Shown here in pieces: positions 26,921-35,852 of a DNA stretch of 64,000 bases (positions are counted from its first letter, which is position 1; each line of letters begins with the position of its first letter). This DNA comes from Runella sp. SP2. Its GTDB lineage: Bacteria; Bacteroidota; Bacteroidia; Cytophagales; Spirosomataceae. Below the pieces are notes generated by a model. The model was not told the DNA's origin and ran no database searches. It was given only the letters and a program-made list of their open reading frames with translations. Where the stretch lies: NCBI RefSeq assembly GCF_003711225.1, contig NZ_CP031030.1, positions 3,844,001 through 3,908,000 on the forward strand. Reading direction: 5' to 3'. Both the position numbers and the translations under genes were made by a program.

Positions 26921-28636
26921 CTAGAGGTTTTTCTTCTTCAATTCATCTACTGCAAACTTAGAAGCACGTGCCGTGAAAGCCATATAAGTCAATGAAGGGT
27001 TCACGCAAGAAGCCGAAGTCATAAATGCCCCGTCGGTCATAAAGACGTTTTTGCAATCGTGCAATTGGTTATTTTTGTTCAACACCGACGTCTTTGGATC
27101 TTTACCCATGCGCGCCGTTCCCATTTCGTGGATACCGATACCGAGGTTTTTGCTGGTATCATCGTACGAACGAACGTTTTTAAGTCCTGCCGCTTCGAGC
27201 ATTTCTGCGGCATCGTTGGCCATGTCTTTACGCATCTTACGTTCGTTTTCGCCGTAAGCAGCATCGAACACGACAATTGGCATTCCCCATTTGTCTTTTT
27301 TGGTTGGGTGTAATGTAAAGCGGTTGTTTTCGTTTGGCAATACCTCTCCAAAACCACCAATACCCATCGACCAACCGCCGACTTTGCTCAAATCGTCTTT
27401 GAACGAAGCACCGAAGCCTTCCATACCTACGCCACGTCCCCAACCGCTACGGCTTGCACCACCTTGGTAACCAAATCCGCGTAAGTAGTCGCGCTTGTCG
27501 TTCCCCCAGTTGCGATAGCGAGGAATATAGACTCCGTTTGGACGACGTCCGAAGTAGTATTGGTCTTGGAAACCATCAAACTCGCCCGAAGCACCTACCC
27601 CAAGGTGGTGATCCATGATGTTGCGGCCTACCTGATCGCTGTCGTTGCCCAAACCGTTGGGGAAACGGCTCGATTTTGAGTTAAGCAAAATAGACGCCGA
27701 CGGAATCGCCGAAGCGTTCAAAAAGATAATTTTTGCGTAGTATTCTTTTACTTCGAGGGTATTTTGGTCGATGGTACGAACGCCCGTAGCACGGCCTTTT
27801 TTCTCGTCATAAATTACTTCCGATACAATCTTATTGTTAACCAACGTCAAACGCTTGGTTTTCATCGCCGCTGGCAACGTCGCCGACTGCGTACTGAAAT
27901 AAGCTCCAAACGGACAGCCACGCATACACATGTTGCGGTACTGGCAAGCGGCGCGTCCAAGGGCCGTATGCCAGCTTTGTGGTTTTGAAAGGTGAGCTAC
28001 CCGTCCGATGGTAATCGTACGGCCCATTTTCTTCATCACTTCCGACTTCACGTGTTTTTCGAGACAGTTAAGCTCCATGGCTGGCAAAAATTGCCCATCA
28101 GGTAGTACCGACAGGCCGTCTTTTGAACCGCTGATTCCTGCAAAACGCTCGGCGTAGTCATACCAAGGTGCAATTTCTTTGTAACGTACTGGCCAATCCA
28201 CTCCGATACCTTCTTTTCCGTTAGCCATGAAATCTTCTTCGTTGAAACGGTAGCTTTGACGTCCCCACAACAACGAACGACCTCCCGTGTGGTAGGCACG
28301 GATCCAGTCAAACGGGCGGGTTTCGAGGTACGGGTTTTTGCTATCATTTTCAAACAAGTAGCGGTGTTCTTCGTTGGCCGTATAGCCCGTACGCATTCCT
28401 GCCCAATATTCTTCGGCAGCCATGTTATCGGGGCGGCCACGGTGAGCAAACTCCCACGGCGCTTTCATGGCCGTTTCGTACCCTTCAACGTGCTTGATGT
28501 CGCGACCGCGCTCAATACAAAGCACGCGCAAGCCACGCTCAGTTAATTCTTTGGCAGCCCAGCCACCACTTATTCCTGATCCTACGACGATGGCGTCGTA
28601 AGTCATTTCTTTTTGTGCATCTATATTCAAATACAT
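26921..28636 (-). CDS. GMC-family FAD-dependent oxidoreductase (sugar dehydrogenase large subunit)
   Basis: 571 aa from ATG 28636 (MYLNIDAQKEMTYDAIVVG); an upstream GTG start at 28714 would overlap the previous gene. The FAD-binding motif VVGSGISGGWAAKEL is at about residues 16-30, a cysteine cluster CQYRNMCMRGCPFG lies in the middle, and the C-terminal GMC signature HEMGTARMG with NPSLTYMAF closes it. It lacks its own export signal; the upstream gene, 35 bp away, encodes a Tat-signal gluconate-2-dehydrogenase-subunit-3-like partner, so the complex is probably exported folded. Related pairs oxidise sugars (glucoside 3-dehydrogenase or gluconate dehydrogenase). No cytochrome gene is adjacent. 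Confidence 0.93.
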   Translation of the reverse strand: MYLNIDAQKEMTYDAIVVGSGISGGWAAKELTERGLRVLCIERGRDIKHVEGYETAMKAPWEFAHRGRPDNMAAEEYWAGMRTGYTANEEHRYLFENDSKNPYLETRPFDWIRAYHTGGRSLLWGRQSYRFNEEDFMANGKEGIGVDWPVRYKEIAPWYDYAERFAGISGSKDGLSVLPDGQFLPAMELNCLEKHVKSEVMKKMGRTITIGRVAHLSKPQSWHTALGRAACQYRNMCMRGCPFGAYFSTQSATLPAAMKTKRLTLVNNKIVSEVIYDEKKGRATGVRTIDQNTLEVKEYYAKIIFLNASAIPSASILLNSKSSRFPNGLGNDSDQVGRNIMDHHLGVGASGEFDGFQDQYYFGRRPNGVYIPRYRNWGNDKRDYLRGFGYQGGASRSGWGRGVGMEGFGASFKDDLSKVGGWSMGIGGFGEVLPNENNRFTLHPTKKDKWGMPIVVFDAAYGENERKMRKDMANDAAEMLEAAGLKNVRSYDDTSKNLGIGIHEMGTARMGKDPKTSVLNKNNQLHDCKNVFMTDGAFMTSASCVNPSLTYMAFTARASKFAVDELKKKNL

Positions 28637-28671
28637 TGGACTCTTGAATTGAAATTTGGAGAATGTGAAAA

Positions 28672-29304
28672 TTAAAGCGCGTAGGCTTTTTGGCCTGGTT
28701 TGAGCGGAATACACGCATCATAACGCCCAGGAATAGGCACATATTCAAGGGCTTGAGTCGCACCTTGTTCGGATGTGAAGTAGCCAAATAGCGTTAATTC
28801 TTTCAACAAACGCCAGAACGGTGTTCCTTTGAGTTTTTTAGAACTTACCACTTCTTTGTCCACGTTATCACCGACCTTTACTTGCTGAACGTTGGCGCTC
28901 TTCATCAATTCAATCGTATCTTTTTCGACTTGCTTCAAAATCGCGACTTGTTCGGCCGACGAGGTGTCCAAAAATTTCTTTCCGTGCGCTTTGGTTGCTC
29001 TTTCGTCAAGGTCTGCCAAGCCGTCCAAAAAGTTTTGTTGCTCTTGCGGTTTGTAGCAATCCGCCAACATCATTTCAATAAAAGGCCCTACGCCTGCTTC
29101 TTTGGCGCCTGGTGTGCTTGTTTTAGGAATAATGTGCTCTGCGATTTCAGCAACGAGGGTTTTCTGCGCACTCGTTAGGCTAAAAGCAGCGCCTACCACC
29201 TGTTTAGCGGAGGATCCTTCGCCAAAAGCCATCAACGAAGGCGCCGAAAGAGTTCCTCCCATGAGAAGGGCCACCCGCGCGATTGCGTCTCTGCGATTCA
29301 TCAT
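28672..29304 (-). CDS. Gluconate 2-dehydrogenase subunit 3-family protein, Tat-exported
   Basis: 210 aa. The N-terminus MMNRRDAIARVALLMGG is a twin-arginine signal, with a cleavage site near SLMAFG. The rest matches the small-subunit family: LTSAQKTLVAEIAEHIIPKT and GPFIEMMLADCY, ending in YVPIPGRYDACIPL. Small subunits of this type carry the Tat signal for a GMC large subunit and help FAD loading; the large-subunit gene follows after 35 bp. Either of two adjacent ATGs (29304 or 29301) could be used. The order small-large is typical. Confidence 0.93.
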   Translation of the reverse strand: MMNRRDAIARVALLMGGTLSAPSLMAFGEGSSAKQVVGAAFSLTSAQKTLVAEIAEHIIPKTSTPGAKEAGVGPFIEMMLADCYKPQEQQNFLDGLADLDERATKAHGKKFLDTSSAEQVAILKQVEKDTIELMKSANVQQVKVGDNVDKEVVSSKKLKGTPFWRLLKELTLFGYFTSEQGATQALEYVPIPGRYDACIPLKPGQKAYAL

Positions 29305-29581
29305 AGTTTTTAAGGTTAGTTGTTACACGTTTAATTATTGGGCAGGTGTAAAATTACATACGAAATGTACAATTTTTACGCATTACAAACGGTTTTTTCT
29401 CCAAACCCATATACATCTACGGTATTAAAGTTTTGAATTTGAGCGCATTTACTTGATTTGCTGCTATCTACGGCTTTTTAATGCAGTTAAAAAAAATCCT
29501 TTTTTTTCTTTTGGTAATACGCAATAAGCACCCTCCAATCCTTCTGACGATTTCCCTTTCATCCATTTTATCTTTTGTTTT

Positions 29582-30367
29582 ATGGCTTCCCAACCTTTTA
29601 CTTTCGCTTTCGCACTAATTGTTGGTTTGACTTTGAGCTTTTCACTCTTCGCCCAACACCAGCCTATTGCCTCAGGGGTATATGTATGGAAAGACCTGCC
29701 TGTATCGAAAAAGGCTTCCGTAGAACAACGTCAAATTTTAGAAGGAACAACGCCTGCTTTCAAACACCTCAAAGTTCATGCAACAACCCTTAAACCTCAA
29801 CAAGCGCCCCACCCTAGCCACAAACACAGCGACGAAGAACTTGTGATTGTAAAAGAAGGAGAACTGACGGTGACGATTGAGGGAAAAACCGAGACGCTCG
29901 AAGCGGGTAGCATTGCGCTCATTATGCCTGACGATGAACATGGATTTGAAAACAAAACCAATGCCCCTGTCACCTATTATATCATGCGCTACGAGGCCGT
30001 AGAAGGAGCAGATTTGGAGCGTGGCAAAAAGGCGGGAGGTTCGTTTGTGGTTCATTGGAACCAAGTAGAGTTTAAGCCACATGATAAAGGAGGGCGTCGT
30101 AATTTTTTTGACCGAGCTACTGCCCACGCCAAGCGTTTTGAAATGCACGTGACGACACTCAACGAGGGTTTGATGAGTCATCCGCCGCATACCCACAAAG
30201 CTGCCGAGATATTACTACTCACTCACCAACAAGCGGAAGAAAGTATTGATGGAAAATGGCTTAGTTCGGACGTAGGTGACATTATTTTTTTACAATCAAA
30301 CGTCCCTCACGCCTTACGAAATACCAGCAAAGGCAGCTGCACTTACTTTGCTTTTCAATTTGAGTAA
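29582..30367 (+). CDS. Exported bicupin protein, 261 aa
   Basis: A signal peptide (hydrophobic to about residue 22, then FAQHQ) is followed by two cupin domains. The first has HPSHKHSDEELVIVKEGE and MPDDEHGFENKT (about 80-125); the second has SHPPHTHKAAEILLLTH and SNVPHALRN (about 200-255). The His/Glu pattern of metal-binding cupins is present in both. It resembles (S)-ureidoglycine aminohydrolase-like bicupins in layout, but the periplasmic location and lack of purine genes make that assignment doubtful. It is transcribed away from the dehydrogenase pair. Confidence 0.82.
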   Translation: MASQPFTFAFALIVGLTLSFSLFAQHQPIASGVYVWKDLPVSKKASVEQRQILEGTTPAFKHLKVHATTLKPQQAPHPSHKHSDEELVIVKEGELTVTIEGKTETLEAGSIALIMPDDEHGFENKTNAPVTYYIMRYEAVEGADLERGKKAGGSFVVHWNQVEFKPHDKGGRRNFFDRATAHAKRFEMHVTTLNEGLMSHPPHTHKAAEILLLTHQQAEESIDGKWLSSDVGDIIFLQSNVPHALRNTSKGSCTYFAFQFE

Positions 30368-30378
30368 CAAATGGCATT

Positions 30379-30476
30379 TTTTCCCCGCAGAACACGCAGA
30401 TTTAAAAGCGCTGACTTTCACAGAAAATCGGCGCTTTGTGACCCCGTCTGCGTTCATCTGCGGGCAAACTTTACAA
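30379..30476. repeat. CGCAGA-type dispersed imperfect palindrome, copy 1
   Basis: The stretch begins CCCCGCAGAACACGCAGATT, followed by AAAAGCGCTGACTTTC, and ends with TCTGCGTTCATCTGCGGG, which pairs with its beginning. A clearly related copy starts at 38800. It lies between the convergent bicupin and CE4 genes. Confidence 0.7.
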
Positions 30477-30487
30477 ACGAAGTTGCG

Positions 30488-31270
30488 TTAACGCTTCTGC
30501 TGTTTAAGGAAATCGGCGACATCCACCAAAGGTGCTACCCAAATGTCTTTTTCGTGTTGTTTGAGGAAATGTACTAATTCGCGGTGCGCCGCCAACGAAA
30601 CATCCAGCGAATGCTCCCCTCCTACGCCGTGAAACACAAAAATCAGGAGCGTATTGGTTTGCATTGCCTTTTTTACCAAAGAGGTCATTTTCTCCCCTGA
30701 GTCGTTGTTGACAATATACCCATCGGTGTAGTATAAATCAATCTGATCTACTGGGTGCATTTCACCCCGTACGCCACGCGCCGCCATCAATTCCCCCTTG
30801 AGGCCATCCATAAAAAACTGCGTTCCCACTTTGGCATCGCCGCAAGTATAGGCAAACGTCCGACTTTTTTTGCCGTCAATGGCTTCTAAAAGTACATTAG
30901 TCACTTTGATTTCTTCGGTGATGCGTTTGAGGGTGTATTTACTCAAATCATTTTCGGGATTAACCCACTGACGGCCAGGCAAGGACGCATCACAGGGATG
31001 AAACAGGGTGTGATTTCCAAGTTCGTGGCCGCGTTGAGCCGCCTTTCGCCAGTCTTGAAGGCGCTGGGTAAAACCTGGAAAAGAGCCTGAAATGTAAAAT
31101 GTTCCTTTAAACCCCGCCGAATCTAAAGCAGGAATGGCATTGTTGAGGTGGACGTTTAGAGCATCATCGTAGGTAAGTACGACGGCGCATTTTTTGCCAT
31201 TCCAAGGTTGTTGAGCAAAACTCGCAAGTGATACGCCTAAAAAAAGACAAAGTAAGCGGATAGAATTCAT
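30488..31270 (-). CDS. Polysaccharide deacetylase (CE4), exported
   Basis: 260 aa with a signal peptide (cleavage after SFAQ, about residue 19). NodB/CE4 motifs: motif 1 VVLTYDDAL with the catalytic and metal-binding Asp pair (about 32-38) and motif 2 HELGNHTLFHP with two metal-binding histidines (about 81-91). CE4 enzymes remove N- or O-acetyl groups from chitin, peptidoglycan or xylan. As the last gene of a same-strand run with xylan-type enzymes, acetyl removal from xylan is plausible, but a wall substrate cannot be excluded. A 157-bp gap with palindromes separates it from the esterase gene. Confidence 0.9.
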   Translation of the reverse strand: MNSIRLLCLFLGVSLASFAQQPWNGKKCAVVLTYDDALNVHLNNAIPALDSAGFKGTFYISGSFPGFTQRLQDWRKAAQRGHELGNHTLFHPCDASLPGRQWVNPENDLSKYTLKRITEEIKVTNVLLEAIDGKKSRTFAYTCGDAKVGTQFFMDGLKGELMAARGVRGEMHPVDQIDLYYTDGYIVNNDSGEKMTSLVKKAMQTNTLLIFVFHGVGGEHSLDVSLAAHRELVHFLKQHEKDIWVAPLVDVADFLKQQKR

Positions 31271-31332
31271 GATTGTTAGTGATGAGTTATGAGAGTTAAG
31301 TGATGAGGAGGACGGTGCAAAGGGAGTGTGGA

Positions 31333-31375
31333 GGGTTTCTCAAAACCCGATTGTGCAAAGGGTTTCTCAAAACCC
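31333..31375. repeat. Two copies of GGGTTTCTCAAAACCC palindrome
   Basis: The 16-base palindrome occurs at 31333-31348 and 31360-31375 in direct orientation, each preceded by AG and followed by CG. Its reverse complement, GGGTTTTGAGAAACCC, recurs at 42374-42389. Confidence 0.85.
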
Positions 31376-31393
31376 GCTTCGTCGCATCGTGAA

Positions 31394-31424
31394 GACTTAG
31401 TAAGTTTCAAAAACTTACTAAGTC
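31394..31424 (-). repeat. Perfect hairpin after the sialate O-acetylesterase stop
   Basis: Fourteen-base arms GACTTAGTAAGTTT and AAACTTACTAAGTC flank CAA. It lies 3 bp after the stop codon at 31428 and could protect or end the message, though there is no T-run. Confidence 0.7.
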
Positions 31425-31427
31425 TAG

Positions 31428-33368
31428 TTAGCGTTTTGCAGGTTCATCCGTTCGGAAGGGTGACGCAGGAAGTCCTTCTTTGTTATAAAAATTGACATTT
31501 TCGGGGTTATCGGCCCACGCATACCGCACGTACAAAGGTGCAGAAATAGTGTCGTTCCAAACGACAATTTCGTTTTTTCCTTCAATGCGTGCTTGCGCCC
31601 ACACAAACTTTTTATCGGCTCCTGCTATGGAAAACCAACGCAGTTCTTCATCGTCTTTGGAAATAATACCACTGCCTACTTGGTCAAAACGTAGTCGAAT
31701 TTTACCGTTTTCTGGCGTGACTGAACTTAAAATCGGCCCCGAATGCACCACATTTTGGTCGCCGTAGGCTAGTTTTTGGGCAGCCAATGATAAACGATAC
31801 CCAATGTCTTTTTTGTTCAACGGATGAATATCATTCCACTCACCGAGGTCAATCGTAACGGCCAAAGCGGTATTGGGAACAGATAATAGGTTCAACTGTC
31901 CTTCACGTAACACCGCCCATTGACTTTCGGATGGCAAATAATCGACCTCCATAAAATTGGCCAATTGTACCCCAAAGAAAGGCAAATCACCCAGTCCCCA
32001 GTGGCTACGCCAATCCTGCACCAAGGCAGGAAGTAAGTCACGATAAGGCTCGGGATTTCCCGTATTAGACTCCCCTTGATACCACAAAAAGCCCTTGGCG
32101 GCGGTAGATACCAGCGGCGCTATCATGGCATTAAACAAGGCAGAAGGCTGATTTTGAGCCGAAAAATTCATTCCATTTTCCTTTACAGGAGAGAAAACTT
32201 CGCCCACTTTACACCACCAATCCCCCTTGATATCAACTACTTGGCCATTTGCAGTCAATGAATAGTTTTTATCAGGAACAAATCCACCTTTCCCCGACTG
32301 ATTAACCACGCGCACGACAATGGTATTTTTACCTTCTTTCAACACCCCCGCAGCAATTTCGTAACGACGAGGAGGGTATTGATAGGTAATGTTTCCTACT
32401 TGTTTGCCATTGATATAGGCAATATCCGCGTCCACGATTCGCCCCAAAAACAGTTTAGCAGGCACGCCCGTCATGGAGGCAGGGACGTCGATTTCTTTAC
32501 GGTACCATACCACGCCATTGAGGTCTTTGATGCCTTGGTCTTCCCAGTAGCCAGGCACGTTCATGCGCCGCCATCCTTTCGGAACGTAGTCTGCTGAATA
32601 CCAAGGGACAGCTTCGCTCATGCCTTTGTCTTGCGATTTTCGGGGGGTATTGGCCACTGCCATTTGTTTCAGCAACGACTTTATGTAAAGACTGTCTTTA
32701 TTTTTCTGTAAAGTGGCCGTCAACTCTGGAAACTTCTCCAATCCTTCCTCGCCAATCCACGCTTCGATGGGTGTGCCGCCTACGCTAGAGTTTATTAAAC
32801 CAATCGGAATGTGGTATTTTTCGTATAAATTTCTTGCAAAAAAATACGCAACGGCCGAAAACTGAAGCACATCTTTTGGATTAGCCACTTTCCAGCTTCC
32901 CGACGGAAAATCGTCCCGTTTTTTTTGCAAATCAGTCAAAGTAGCTACAAAAAACAATCGAATTTCGGGGTAATTGGCCGACGCAATATCTTCGGGATAT
33001 TTTTCTTTTACGCGTTCCATCGGTATCACCATGTTCGACTGCCCCGCACAAATCCAAACGTCACCAAAAAGTACATTGCTGACTTTCACTTCATTTTTTC
33101 CCCGAAAAAGCAAATCGAACGGCCCTCCTGCGGGTTGAGCTGGCAGCTTAATTTCCCATTTGCCCGTGGCGTCGGCTTGGGTTTTGTACTGTTTATTTTT
33201 AAACAAAAGGCTTACTTTTTCTTGGGGAGAAGCCCAGCCCCACAGCCGCAGTGGTTGCTCACGTTGAAGCACCATGCCGTCGCTAATGAGGCGCGGCAAA
33301 CGAAGTTGAGCCACACACAGGGCATGGCTCAACAGCAAAATTCCAAGGACGATTTTTAGTATCCTCAT
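31428..33368 (-). CDS. Sialate O-acetylesterase-family protein (candidate acetylxylan esterase)
   Basis: 646 aa from ATG 33368 (MRILKIVLGILL, start of the signal peptide, cleaved after CVAQ). The SGNH/SASA esterase signature GDVWICAGQSNMVIPM (nucleophile Ser in GQSNM, about residue 106) opens the catalytic domain; a beta-sandwich with GH2-like sugar-binding features (about 270-390, VWYRKEIDVPASM) is inserted, and FLWYQGESNTG closes the active-site block. These enzymes remove acetyl esters from sugars. Between a CE4 deacetylase and a GH43 gene, acetylated xylan is a better guess than sialic acid. It is probably periplasmic. Confidence 0.92.
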   Translation of the reverse strand: MRILKIVLGILLLSHALCVAQLRLPRLISDGMVLQREQPLRLWGWASPQEKVSLLFKNKQYKTQADATGKWEIKLPAQPAGGPFDLLFRGKNEVKVSNVLFGDVWICAGQSNMVIPMERVKEKYPEDIASANYPEIRLFFVATLTDLQKKRDDFPSGSWKVANPKDVLQFSAVAYFFARNLYEKYHIPIGLINSSVGGTPIEAWIGEEGLEKFPELTATLQKNKDSLYIKSLLKQMAVANTPRKSQDKGMSEAVPWYSADYVPKGWRRMNVPGYWEDQGIKDLNGVVWYRKEIDVPASMTGVPAKLFLGRIVDADIAYINGKQVGNITYQYPPRRYEIAAGVLKEGKNTIVVRVVNQSGKGGFVPDKNYSLTANGQVVDIKGDWWCKVGEVFSPVKENGMNFSAQNQPSALFNAMIAPLVSTAAKGFLWYQGESNTGNPEPYRDLLPALVQDWRSHWGLGDLPFFGVQLANFMEVDYLPSESQWAVLREGQLNLLSVPNTALAVTIDLGEWNDIHPLNKKDIGYRLSLAAQKLAYGDQNVVHSGPILSSVTPENGKIRLRFDQVGSGIISKDDEELRWFSIAGADKKFVWAQARIEGKNEIVVWNDTISAPLYVRYAWADNPENVNFYNKEGLPASPFRTDEPAKR

Positions 33369-33450
33369 GGTTTGAATAGTACGATGGCCTCTCGCAAGTG
33401 GATGACTTTCCAAAGGCCGTTAACGATAGGTTAAAGAAACGAAAGTAAGT

Positions 33451-34485
33451 TTATTTGTAAGGCTCAATTGTCTGAATAGAGCCATCCGAATTGTGCTTTA
33501 ATTCAGTGACTTTGATGTTGCGCAGGTGTGTTTTTCCCGTAAGTTGTACGTCGTGATAAAACAAGTACCACTTCCCTTTAAACTCCACAATCGAATGGTG
33601 ATTCGTCCAGCCTTGCACGGGTTTTAGAACAATTCCTTTGTACGTAAAAGGGCCATAAGGCGTATCCCCAACGGCATACGCAATGTTGTGCGTGTCGCCC
33701 GTCGAATACGAAAAGTAGTATTTACCGTTGTACTTGTGTACCCAAGCTGCCTCAAAAAAACGTTTCTCTTTATCGTCTTCCATGAGTAGTTTGCCACTTT
33801 CGTCCAAAATTTTCACTTCTTTCACCTCCTCGGCAAAGCTTTTCATATCAGCCGACAATTTAGCCATCCGTGGTAATAAAGCGGTTTCTCCTTTTTTGGG
33901 ATAATCCGTTTTTCCCAAATACGTATTTCCTTTCCAACGTTGCAGTTGTCCACCCCAAATTCCGCCAAAATAGAGGTAATAGTTCCCGTCAGTGTCCTTA
34001 AAAACCGACGGATCGATGCTATAACTTCCTTTGATTGGTTCTTTTTCGGCTACAAAAGGCCCTTCTGGTTTTTTGCTCGTCGCTACACCGATACGAAAAA
34101 CATCTTCTTTGTCTTTGGCAGGAAAATAAAGGTAATACGTCCCGTTTTTAAACTCCGCATCGGGCGCCCAAAGCTGACGACTCACCCAAGGAACGTCTTT
34201 GATGTCAAGCGCCACGCCGTGGTCTGTCACCTTGCCGTCGATGGCATCCATGGAAAAAACGTGGTAGTCTTTCATGTCAAAATGCCCACCATCGTCGTCA
34301 CGTTTGGTGTCAGATTCAATATCGTGCGACGGGTAAATGTAAATTTTACCGTTAAAAACGTGAGCCGAAGGGTCAGCCGTAAACAAATGAGACACCAACG
34401 GTTGCGAAATTGGCGTTTTTTTCTGCGCTTGTCCTGTCAAAGCTCCTGCCAAAAGCAGCGAAATTCCAACGTACTTGAGTTGCAT
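33451..34485 (-). CDS. Glycoside hydrolase family 43 enzyme
   Basis: 344 aa with a signal peptide (cleaved after GQAQ, about residue 21). The five-bladed beta-propeller of GH43 is indicated by TADPSAHVFNGKIYIYPSHD with the catalytic base Asp (about residue 38), SIDPSVFKDTDGNYYLYFGG with the pKa-modulating Asp, and FFEAAWVHKYNGKYYFSYS with the catalytic acid Glu. GH43 includes beta-xylosidases and alpha-L-arabinofuranosidases. Its place between a sugar acetylesterase and glucuronate genes supports xylan side-chain or oligomer cleavage. The TlpA-like gene ends 17 bp upstream, so they are co-transcribed. Confidence 0.93.
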   Translation of the reverse strand: MQLKYVGISLLLAGALTGQAQKKTPISQPLVSHLFTADPSAHVFNGKIYIYPSHDIESDTKRDDDGGHFDMKDYHVFSMDAIDGKVTDHGVALDIKDVPWVSRQLWAPDAEFKNGTYYLYFPAKDKEDVFRIGVATSKKPEGPFVAEKEPIKGSYSIDPSVFKDTDGNYYLYFGGIWGGQLQRWKGNTYLGKTDYPKKGETALLPRMAKLSADMKSFAEEVKEVKILDESGKLLMEDDKEKRFFEAAWVHKYNGKYYFSYSTGDTHNIAYAVGDTPYGPFTYKGIVLKPVQGWTNHHSIVEFKGKWYLFYHDVQLTGKTHLRNIKVTELKHNSDGSIQTIEPYK

Positions 34486-34502
34486 TATTTATAGTAAAAG
34501 GG

Positions 34503-35780
34503 TTAGTTGTCAATCAGTTTTAATAGCTCGTTCAGGGTATCAGGTGAGCTTGGGCGTGGCGCGTCGGGCGCAATGATTTTACCATTTTTATCAATAATCA
34601 CGTAGCGAGGAATACTCGTCACCATCAATTTACGCAACATAGCCGCGTTATCAGCGGGTTTTACGTGGCCATTTTCACCCTGGAGCTGCAGTTGTTCCAA
34701 TGCTTTTTTCCAAGCCTCTTCTTTTTCATCAATGGAAGCATAAAGAAACACGATTTTCTTTTTTTGCTTGTCGGTCAACTTCTCTTGCATGGCTTTGGAA
34801 TGAGGAAATTCGGCACGGCACGGTCCGCACCAACTCGCCCAAAAATCAAGATAAACGACCTTTCCTTTAAAATCTGACAAACGAAACGTTTTTCCTTCGG
34901 CATTTTGCATGATAAGTTCGTCTTCCTTCCCTGCCTTCGAAGCTACCTCGGCTGGTTTCTTTTCCTCTTTGCGGGTAAGCACCTCGTTACATTTCTCGGT
35001 TGCCAAACGCGCGTATTTTTCCGATTGAGGCGTAATTTTCAACAAATCCAACGTACTTACTACGGCATCTTTGGGGGTATTGGCGCAGGTTTCGCGCATG
35101 AGTCGGCACAAATAATAGGGCAATGCCTGCGAACCCGCAAGGTATTTTTTGGCAAAAGCCGCTTTGTCGTTCATGGCCGCCCCCATGTCGGAGTATTTAT
35201 TAAAGGCATGGTCACGCGAGTTGAAATAGGTCACAAAAACCACCAAAAAATCACGGTACGACGCCGTCAGGAAGGCTTCTTCGTTCGCAATTTTTTTAGG
35301 GTCCAACGCTTCGGTCATAACGGCGGGCAACGACGACATTTTCAAGTTTTTGGTATCGGCATTGCTCCGTGCCACGGCGTGGTTAAGCACCCAATACCAA
35401 TAATTCCAACGAATGGTGTTTTCGACGTAGCGTTTGAACGGATCCGAAAGCTTGGCCGCATCAGGGTAGTTTTTCAGGAAATCTTGTTGCTTACGGCGTT
35501 GGTTGAAAAGGTCAATTTCTCGTACGTCAATGTTCTGAGAAAAAAGCAATTCGGACTGTTTTTTAGTATCAAAATCTGCCGCAAATTTCTGTTGAAACTC
35601 ATTCCAAAATGACTTGTGAGCAGCGTCATTCCAAAGCGCGTTGTATGCCTCCAACACCGAAGCAGGCGCTCCTTCTTTAAAAATATCCAACGAATCTTTG
35701 GCCGCAACGGCTACCGTGGCCTGCGCCAAAAGCGTTTGTGCCCATAGTAGCAAAACCGATAGTAATAATCCAATTCTCAT
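34503..35780 (-). CDS. TlpA-like thioredoxin-domain protein, exported
   Basis: 425 aa from ATG 35780 (MRIGLLLSVLLLW, the signal peptide). The first 290 residues are an alpha-helical region without a named domain. The C-terminal 140 residues form a TlpA/AhpC-TSA-like thioredoxin fold: GKTFRLSDFKGKVVYLDFWA, the redox motif Trp-Cys-Gly-Pro-Cys, and the cis-Pro region TSIPRYVIID. It probably acts as a periplasmic thiol reductant or oxidoreductase. Its presence inside a sugar-degradation run is unexplained; it might serve disulfide-bonded exported enzymes. The start is 72 bp after the SDR stop. Confidence 0.9.
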   Translation of the reverse strand: MRIGLLLSVLLLWAQTLLAQATVAVAAKDSLDIFKEGAPASVLEAYNALWNDAAHKSFWNEFQQKFAADFDTKKQSELLFSQNIDVREIDLFNQRRKQQDFLKNYPDAAKLSDPFKRYVENTIRWNYWYWVLNHAVARSNADTKNLKMSSLPAVMTEALDPKKIANEEAFLTASYRDFLVVFVTYFNSRDHAFNKYSDMGAAMNDKAAFAKKYLAGSQALPYYLCRLMRETCANTPKDAVVSTLDLLKITPQSEKYARLATEKCNEVLTRKEEKKPAEVASKAGKEDELIMQNAEGKTFRLSDFKGKVVYLDFWASWCGPCRAEFPHSKAMQEKLTDKQKKKIVFLYASIDEKEEAWKKALEQLQLQGENGHVKPADNAAMLRKLMVTSIPRYVIIDKNGKIIAPDAPRPSSPDTLNELLKLIDN

Positions 35781-35852
35781 GAGATGGTCAATGGTTGTAA
35801 AAGTGACTTTACCCACCTAAACGCATTTTTCGTACCAGAAGTGCAGAAACGC

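Noticed and set aside
34905-35612. 235-residue frame antisense to the TlpA-like gene
   Set aside because: The conserved thioredoxin domain lies on the minus strand; the antisense frame is rich in rare residue patterns typical of shadow frames.
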